DNA of 11,180 nt. Origin: Bacteroidales bacterium (GTDB lineage: Bacteria; Bacteroidota; Bacteroidia; Bacteroidales; GCA-2748055). The translations under genes were made by a program, and so were the position numbers. The notes beneath the pieces are model-generated. The model searched no databases. It had not been told where the DNA came from and saw nothing but the letters and a program-made list of their open reading frames with translations. Positions 7,156 through 11,180 of the stretch are shown here, one piece after another; the stretch's first letter is position 1; each line of letters starts with the position of its first letter. The DNA lies in the NCBI GenBank assembly GCA_023135025.1, contig JAGLTY010000033.1, positions 1 through 11,180 of the forward strand. The letters are read 5' to 3'.

Positions 7156-8979
7156 ATGAAAAGATTTTTCAGGCTTCTAAATTACCTGGTTCCCTATAAA
7201 TGGTATGTGATACAGAATGTTCTGTACAATATCCTGGGGGCTTTCTTTGCCCTCTTCTCTTTTGCCATGGTGATCCCTTTCCTGAGGGTACTCTTTAATA
7301 ACCAGCCGATGGTGACAGAGCCCATGGAATTCCAGCTAAGCACTGAGTATTTTATGCATACCCTGAACTATTACATTGGAAAAATCATGGAAATGCATGA
7401 TGAGGCCGGGGTCTTGATTCTTGTAAGTATCCTGGTGGTGATGTTCAGCCTGCTGAAAAACGGATTCATTTTTGCAGCTAATTTTATGCTGGCGCCCATT
7501 CGTGCTTTTATGGTGCGGGATATACGGAATGATGTATACAGCAAGGTGCTGAAACTCCCGCTCTCCTATTATACTGAGGCGAGGAAAGGTGATGTGATCG
7601 CACGGATCTCCAATGATGTTCAGGAGATCGAAGCTTCACTGCTAAGCTCTCTCCAGATGCTTTTCAGGGATCCCATTACCATCATTATTTACATGGTTAT
7701 TCTCTTTTCCATCAGTTTTAATCTGACCCTTTTTGTGATCCTGGTACTTCCGCTGGCAGGCTTACTTATCGGACGTATCGGCAAAAGTCTCAGGAAAACC
7801 ACCTTCAGGGGACAACAGCGTTTGGGTGAATTGCTTGCTCTGCTGGAGGAGACCCTGGGCGGTTTAAGGATTATCAAGGCATTTAACGGTGAGGAGCAGA
7901 TGAAGGAGCGGTTTTTCAGTACCAATAACCGTTTTGCACTGCTGATCCGGAAGGTGGTGCGCCGAAGGTATCTGGCCAGTCCCATCAGCGAATTTATGGG
8001 AACCATTGCGTTGATGTTGATCATGGCTTATGGGGGATCACTTGTGCTTGGAGGATCGGACGAGATGAGTGGAGAGAGCCTGATTCTTTTCCTGATGATT
8101 TTCAGCCAGGTTATACCTCCGGCCAAAACCATCTCCACTGCCTGGATCAATATTCAGAAAGGAATGGCATCGGTAGACCGGGTTGATCAGCTGTTGCTGG
8201 CTGATGATAAAATTGTGGAAAAGCCGGATGCTGTTGAGGCAGATGGTTTTAATGATTCCATTGAGTTCAGGAATGTTTCATTTAAATATGATAAGGAATA
8301 TGTACTGAAGGATATCTCCTTCACCATCAAAAAGGGCCAGTCCATTGCCCTTGTGGGTAAATCGGGATCGGGGAAATCCACATTGGTGGATCTGCTTCCC
8401 AGGTTTATGGACACTTCCGAGGGCGAGATATATATCGATGGAGTTCCGGTAAGGGATTTCCGTCTGAAATCGTTGCGATCCATAATGGGCATGGTGAGTC
8501 AGCAATCGATCCTTTTCAACGACACGTTTCGGAATAACATAGCTTTTGGGAACAGCGAAGGGGCTGACCTGGAGCACATTGTTAATGCTGCAAAGGTGGC
8601 CAATGCTCATGAGTTTATAATGGAGACCGAGAACGGGTATGAGGCTGGTGTTGGCGAAGGTGGAGGTAAATTGAGTGGTGGACAGAAGCAACGGATCAGT
8701 ATTGCCCGTGCGGTGTTGGCCAATCCACCCATACTGATCCTGGATGAAGCCACATCTGCACTGGATACAGAGTCGGAGCGCCTTGTGCAGGATGCTATTA
8801 TTAAACTGATGCAGAAACGAACCTCCATTGTGATTGCACACAGGCTCTCCACCATCAAGCATGCCGATCTGATCCTGGTGATTGATGAGGGGGAGATTGT
8901 GGAGAGGGGAAGCCATGATGAACTGATCAGTAATAAAACGGGTCTATATAGAAAACTTCATTCCATGCAAATGTTTTAG
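7156..8979 (+). CDS. ABC exporter, fused permease-ATPase (MsbA-type)
   Basis: 607 residues: a six-helix transmembrane domain (to about 330) joined to one ATPase domain, so a homodimeric half-transporter in the inner membrane. In the ATPase domain, Walker A is GKSGSGKST at 401-409, the Q-loop region is MVSQQSILFND, the signature is LSGGQ at 506-510, Walker B is ILILDE ending at Glu531, and the switch His is His562 (IAHRLST). All catalytic residues are intact. Proteins of this type flip lipid A, other glycolipids or lipid-linked sugars, or export drugs or peptides. There is no N-terminal peptidase domain, which argues against a bacteriocin exporter. The next gene is a glycosyltransferase only 6 nt away, which favours a glycolipid or glycan role; this is inference from context. 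It is probably cotranscribed with purB. Confidence 0.93.
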   Translation: MKRFFRLLNYLVPYKWYVIQNVLYNILGAFFALFSFAMVIPFLRVLFNNQPMVTEPMEFQLSTEYFMHTLNYYIGKIMEMHDEAGVLILVSILVVMFSLLKNGFIFAANFMLAPIRAFMVRDIRNDVYSKVLKLPLSYYTEARKGDVIARISNDVQEIEASLLSSLQMLFRDPITIIIYMVILFSISFNLTLFVILVLPLAGLLIGRIGKSLRKTTFRGQQRLGELLALLEETLGGLRIIKAFNGEEQMKERFFSTNNRFALLIRKVVRRRYLASPISEFMGTIALMLIMAYGGSLVLGGSDEMSGESLILFLMIFSQVIPPAKTISTAWINIQKGMASVDRVDQLLLADDKIVEKPDAVEADGFNDSIEFRNVSFKYDKEYVLKDISFTIKKGQSIALVGKSGSGKSTLVDLLPRFMDTSEGEIYIDGVPVRDFRLKSLRSIMGMVSQQSILFNDTFRNNIAFGNSEGADLEHIVNAAKVANAHEFIMETENGYEAGVGEGGGKLSGGQKQRISIARAVLANPPILILDEATSALDTESERLVQDAIIKLMQKRTSIVIAHRLSTIKHADLILVIDEGEIVERGSHDELISNKTGLYRKLHSMQMF

Positions 8980-8985
8980 TCTCTT

Positions 8986-9945
8986 ATGAAGATCAGCGGA
9001 TTTACAATGGGCAAGAATGCCCTTAAGTTATACTATCCCATGCGGCAATCGGTTGAGTCGATTCTGCCCCTGGTAGATGAATTTGTGGTGGCCCTGGGCG
9101 ATTCAGATGAAGATGATATCACAAGGGCCGAGATAGCAGCCATTGGCAGTGAAAAGATTCGTATTGTTGATACAGTCTGGGATATAGAAAAATATCCCCG
9201 AGGCATGGAACATGCACATCAGACCGATATTGCCATGGATCTGTGCAGTGGCGACTGGTTGTTTTACCTGCAATCGGATGAAGTGGTGCATGAAAGGGAT
9301 CTGGAGAATATCAGGCAGCGCTGTGAGGAGCTGCTGGATGACCACGATGTGGAGGGCCTGCTTTTCCGATACCACCATTTCTGGGGTGATTATGAACATC
9401 TCCAGGATGGTCATTGCTGGTATCGCAGGGAGATCCGGATCGTCAGGAACCTCCCTGAGATTCATTCATGGGAGTCAGCCCAGTCATTCCGGAAAATTCC
9501 CGGTTTCGACGGAGTGAACTACAGACAGCAGGCCGGGACCCATAAACTGAATGTGGCAAATGTGGACGCTGAGATTTTCCACTATGGTTGGGTACGCCCG
9601 CCCAGGGTTATGCAGAATAAGATCAAGGCATTCAGTATCAACCACCGCGGAAGGGAGAGCGTGGCAAAGATGGAGGCAGCTCACCATTTCGATCATATTT
9701 TCGATTATGGGAACCTCTCCAAATATACCAGGTATGAGGGGACCCATCCGGCTGTTATGCAACCATGGATGGAGAAGTTTGACTGGAAGGAGCAACTTCG
9801 TTTTACCGGTCCGACACAGAGCCTGAATCCCTTCAGAGCCAAGCATGATAAACTCAAATACCGTGTAGTAACCTGGATCGAGAAGAATTTATTGGGAGGA
9901 CGACGCCTGGGCGAATTCGCCAATTTCATTCTGTTGAAGAGGTAG
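8986..9945 (+). CDS. Family 2-like glycosyltransferase
   Basis: 319 residues, no signal peptide. The first 120 residues look like a GT-A fold. They open with a strand (MKISGFTMGKNAL), then PLVDEFVVALGDSDEDD where a nucleotide-sugar-binding acidic run is expected, then ASP-rich SGDWLFYLQSDEVVHE with Asp98-Glu99 taking the place of the DXD metal site. The segment LLFRYHHFWGDYEH and the later WYRREIRIVRN are typical of a Bacteroidota group of GT2-like proteins. The last third (from about residue 225) is rich in His and aromatic residues and has no motif I can name. The enzyme would transfer a sugar from a nucleotide-sugar donor on the cytoplasmic face; donor and acceptor are unknown. It is the last gene of the purB-ABC-GT run. 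Its TAG stop directly abuts the stop of the convergent lipoprotein gene. Confidence 0.82.
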   Translation: MKISGFTMGKNALKLYYPMRQSVESILPLVDEFVVALGDSDEDDITRAEIAAIGSEKIRIVDTVWDIEKYPRGMEHAHQTDIAMDLCSGDWLFYLQSDEVVHERDLENIRQRCEELLDDHDVEGLLFRYHHFWGDYEHLQDGHCWYRREIRIVRNLPEIHSWESAQSFRKIPGFDGVNYRQQAGTHKLNVANVDAEIFHYGWVRPPRVMQNKIKAFSINHRGRESVAKMEAAHHFDHIFDYGNLSKYTRYEGTHPAVMQPWMEKFDWKEQLRFTGPTQSLNPFRAKHDKLKYRVVTWIEKNLLGGRRLGEFANFILLKR

Positions 9946-9971
9946 CTAATTGCTGATCAAATTACCCTCTT
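9937..9971. terminator. Candidate hairpin between convergent genes
   Basis: AAGAGG (9937-9942) can pair with CCTCTT (9966-9971), and TAATT (9947-9951) with AATTA (9960-9964), leaving an 8-nt loop and a small internal loop. The structure spans the stop codons of both convergent genes and could form in either transcript. There is no clean U-tract on either side, so an intrinsic terminator is only a possibility. Confidence 0.3.
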
Positions 9972-10395
9972 TGTCATACTTCTTTTTTCCAGGCAGCTCC
10001 TCGCCTGTATCAAAAGTTACCTCCTCATACAATTCGCCGGTTTCGTAATAGCGTTTGGTAACCCCGTTCTTTCTGTTCTGATAATAGGTGGTATGCTCGT
10101 AGATCTTTCCACTTTTAAAGAACCAGATAGCAATCCCGTGTTTGCGACCATGCTCATAGGTGATTTTGGAATGGACCGTTACACCGTCCTCGTAGAAATT
10201 GACTTTGACCCCATGAACATACCCCTTATCATCAACAGGGTTGAGGCTGGAAAGGGTGCCATCCTCACGCCTTTTTTTAACCAACTGAGGCGTGTTTTCT
10301 TCAGTAGGTTGTTCCGTTTGTTCCTTTCCCTGGTTGCAGGAACCGATCAGGATGGAGAGGCAAAAGATCAGCAGCAGGTGGAGATGTTTTTTCAT
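9946..10395 (-). CDS. MORN_2-repeat lipoprotein (YwqK-like)
   Basis: 149 residues. The first 20 form a lipoprotein signal with lipobox IGSC (Cys20 lipidated), followed by a polar Gln/Glu-rich linker (about 21-45). From about 58 there are four repeats of 24-25 residues, each with the G-x5-(F/Y)-(Y/F/D)-x2-G pattern of MORN_2: Gly62 to Gly71, Gly87 to Gly96, Gly111 to Gly120, and Gly136 to Gly144. Such repeats form an open beta-sheet. Similar proteins are often labelled 'YwqK-family antitoxin' in databases, but nothing toxin-like lies next to this gene, so that name should not be taken as function. The product probably sits in the outer or inner membrane facing the periplasm; no strong surface-export signal follows Cys20. 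Its role is unknown. It stands alone, convergent with the glycosyltransferase gene. Confidence 0.85.
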   Translation of the reverse strand: MKKHLHLLLIFCLSILIGSCNQGKEQTEQPTEENTPQLVKKRREDGTLSSLNPVDDKGYVHGVKVNFYEDGVTVHSKITYEHGRKHGIAIWFFKSGKIYEHTTYYQNRKNGVTKRYYETGELYEEVTFDTGEELPGKKKYDKEGNLISN

Positions 10396-10417
10396 TTGGG
10401 AGCAGGGATTAAGTAAG

Positions 10418-10425
10418 TAAATATA
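10418..10425 (-). promoter_or_regulatory. Candidate -7 element for the lipoprotein gene
   Basis: The minus strand reads TATATTTA, matching TAnnTTTG at all but the last base, about 22 nt before the lipoprotein ATG. A TTTG (minus strand, 10448-10451) lies 22 nt further upstream, slightly beyond usual -33 spacing. The evidence is weak. Confidence 0.3.
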
Positions 10426-10474
10426 CCCGATTTTCTTTTATCCGCAGCAAAGCTACGGGGAACCGGGTTTTTAC

Positions 10475-10500
10475 GAGCTCAGCGCAGCTCATGCGCGAGC
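10475..10500. repeat. GC-rich short direct/inverted repeat in spacer
   Basis: Within an AT-rich spacer, AGCTCAGCGC (10476-10485) is followed at once by AGCTCATGCGC (10486-10496), an imperfect tandem copy, then GAGC. The same bases can fold in two exclusive ways: GAGCT (10475-10479) with AGCTC (10486-10490), or GCTC (10487-10490) with GAGC (10497-10500). This may be one copy of a dispersed intergenic repeat, or a small RNA structure. Nothing shows which. Confidence 0.35.
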
Positions 10501-10595
10501 GGGATTCAGATACATATTCGTTCCATTGGTCTCCACTTTTGGATCTCCGGTCAATATATAGGGGCTAACATGGTTATTCTCTGCTTCTAATTTGA

Positions 10596-10603
10596 TATTT
10601 TTG
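10596..10603 (+). promoter_or_regulatory. Candidate -7 element for the SpoIIAA-like gene
   Basis: TATTTTTG is a full match to the Bacteroidota -7 consensus, 38 nt before the ATG at 10642. No TTG lies at the expected -33 distance. The surrounding sequence is AT-rich, so a chance match is possible. Confidence 0.4.
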
Positions 10604-10641
10604 ATATTGGAATTTCAACTTAACTCTTATTTCTTCTGGGA

Positions 10642-11001
10642 ATGGAATATACAATTCATGAGCAGAATGGTGTGATCGTTTGCCGCTTTTCGGGTGAAGT
10701 CCGGTTGGAGGATATGATCGAATCCTGGAATAGTGTATTTGCCACTTATACCAACCTGAAAGATTACAAAGGTATCGTCAACATTTACCTGGATGCCGAG
10801 GTAAAACATGAAGATAACAACCTGAATGTCATTGTGGAATATCTGAAAGGGTACCTGGATCATCTGAGGGATCTGAAAATTGCCATTGTAATGGATACCC
10901 CAATGGTGACCAGTACTATTATCATTGGACAGAGGATGAAGCGCCTGCAAATCAAGCCGTTCGCTACTGAGAAGGCTGCGCTGGAGTGGGTCCGGCTTTA
11001 G
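10642..11001 (+). CDS. SpoIIAA/STAS-like small protein
   Basis: 119 residues, cytoplasmic, no signal peptide. The pattern is alternating strands and helices: a first strand pair with a Gly turn (VIVCRFSGEV), a helix (LEDMIESWNSVFATY), a central strand (YKGIVNIYLDAEV), a helix (VIVEYLKGYLDHL), a strand KIAIVMDTPMVTS, and a final helix ending EKAALEWVRL. This matches the SpoIIAA-like (CRAL-TRIO/STAS-like) small proteins common in Bacteroidota, usually annotated as hypothetical or STAS/SEC14-domain proteins. The serine phosphorylated in true SpoIIAA anti-anti-sigma factors is not evident: the corresponding strand reads NIYLDAEV. A partner-switch role is therefore not supported. No kinase, sigma factor or phosphatase gene is nearby. 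The function is unknown; the gene stands alone behind its own candidate promoter. Confidence 0.7.
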   Translation: MEYTIHEQNGVIVCRFSGEVRLEDMIESWNSVFATYTNLKDYKGIVNIYLDAEVKHEDNNLNVIVEYLKGYLDHLRDLKIAIVMDTPMVTSTIIIGQRMKRLQIKPFATEKAALEWVRL

Positions 11002-11005
11002 CCGG
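10992..11005. other. Short GC hairpin over a stop codon
   Basis: CCGGC (10992-10996) and GCCGG (11001-11005) form a perfect 5-bp stem with the loop TTTA, and the TAG stop of the SpoIIAA-like gene falls in the loop and stem base. No T-run follows on either strand. It might help termination or protect the mRNA end, or it may be chance. Confidence 0.3.
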
Positions 11006-11011
11006 GATCCA

Positions 11012-11179
11012 TCACAGTTCTTTGATCTGTATCACCTCGTTCAGCAGCTCATCTCCATTTCTGAAGGTTTTTTTAATTCATTCTTCAGTATGTTTGGAAA
11101 TTTCATATGTCAACTTGATTTCTATTGAGTGTCGGTATAATATGCTTATATTTATTGTATTGCCGCTATTGGCAGTAGA
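11012..11179 (-). pseudogene. Possible degraded minus-strand gene end
   Basis: In one minus-strand frame, 33 codons are open from the right edge down to a TGA at 11078-11080. They are followed by 21 more codons to a TGA at 11012-11014; the tail includes TFRNGDELLNEVIQIKEL. That tail looks like a protein C-terminus, and its stop sits 10 nt from the convergent gene, like the other tight junctions here. A run of seven T (11068-11074) lies just past the inner TGA. The upstream part is AT-rich and not clearly coding. A broken gene, an end with a sequencing error, or chance are all possible. Confidence 0.2.
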
Positions 11180-11180
11180 A

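Noticed and set aside
8278..8916. Long open frame on the minus strand over the ABC ATPase domain
   Set aside because: It lies wholly antisense to conserved Walker and signature codons, with no domain sense; it is a shadow of the real gene.
9946..10395. MORN_2 lipoprotein as the antitoxin of a toxin-antitoxin pair
   Set aside because: The 'YwqK antitoxin' label is a database name. The protein is a secreted lipoprotein and no toxin gene is adjacent.
10454..10473. Intrinsic terminator formed by the GGGGAACCGGG and TTTTT run
   Set aside because: The stem would be only about three base pairs, and no plus-strand gene ends just upstream of it.
11078..11080. TGA as a selenocysteine or readthrough codon
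   Set aside because: No SECIS-like stem-loop is seen after it, the flanking frame is AT-rich and not clearly coding, and gene decay is simpler.

Overview
The window looks like chromosomal housekeeping DNA from a member of the Bacteroidota, probably a free-living or anaerobic Bacteroidia-type organism. Three things point there. The single-chain ResB-CcsA fusion, the MORN_2 lipoprotein and the short SpoIIAA-like protein are common in that phylum. The genes lack clear Shine-Dalgarno sequences. Several starts are preceded by the Bacteroidota-type -7 element TAnnTTTG. I found no rRNA, tRNA, CRISPR array, insertion sequence or phage gene.

Layout, left to right. Positions 2-112 are the last codons of a gene that reads like the iron(II) transporter FeoB. 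On the same strand follows a large ccsBA gene (153-3209) for System II cytochrome c maturation. It meets, tail to tail, a minus-strand cluster running from 5740 down to 3214: an NfeD/ClpP-class membrane serine protease, a GNAT acetyltransferase, and a secreted CAP-domain protein. These three are separated by 6 nt and by an 11-nt overlap, so they probably form one operon. A 69-nt divergent spacer (5741-5809) carries a perfect TAnnTTTG element in each direction. It leads right into a plus-strand operon of purB (adenylosuccinate lyase), an MsbA-type ABC exporter and a family-2 glycosyltransferase, with gaps of 2 and 6 nt. That operon abuts, with no base between, a minus-strand MORN_2 lipoprotein gene. 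A 246-nt spacer with a GC-rich repeat and candidate promoters follows, then a plus-strand SpoIIAA/STAS-like protein. The last 179 nt contain only a possible degraded minus-strand gene end.

Functionally the window mixes cell-envelope and metabolic roles: iron uptake and heme attachment to c-type cytochromes; membrane-protein quality control and a secreted CAP protein; purine synthesis linked to a lipid/glycan exporter and a glycosyltransferase. The ABC-glycosyltransferase pair suggests a step in surface glycolipid or polysaccharide assembly, but no substrate can be read from the sequence.

I did not find a clearly new biological system. The best leads are modest: the soluble domain between the ResB and CcsA halves, the NfeD-GNAT-CAP operon, the back-to-back promoters, the GC-rich spacer repeat, and the broken-looking frame at the right edge.
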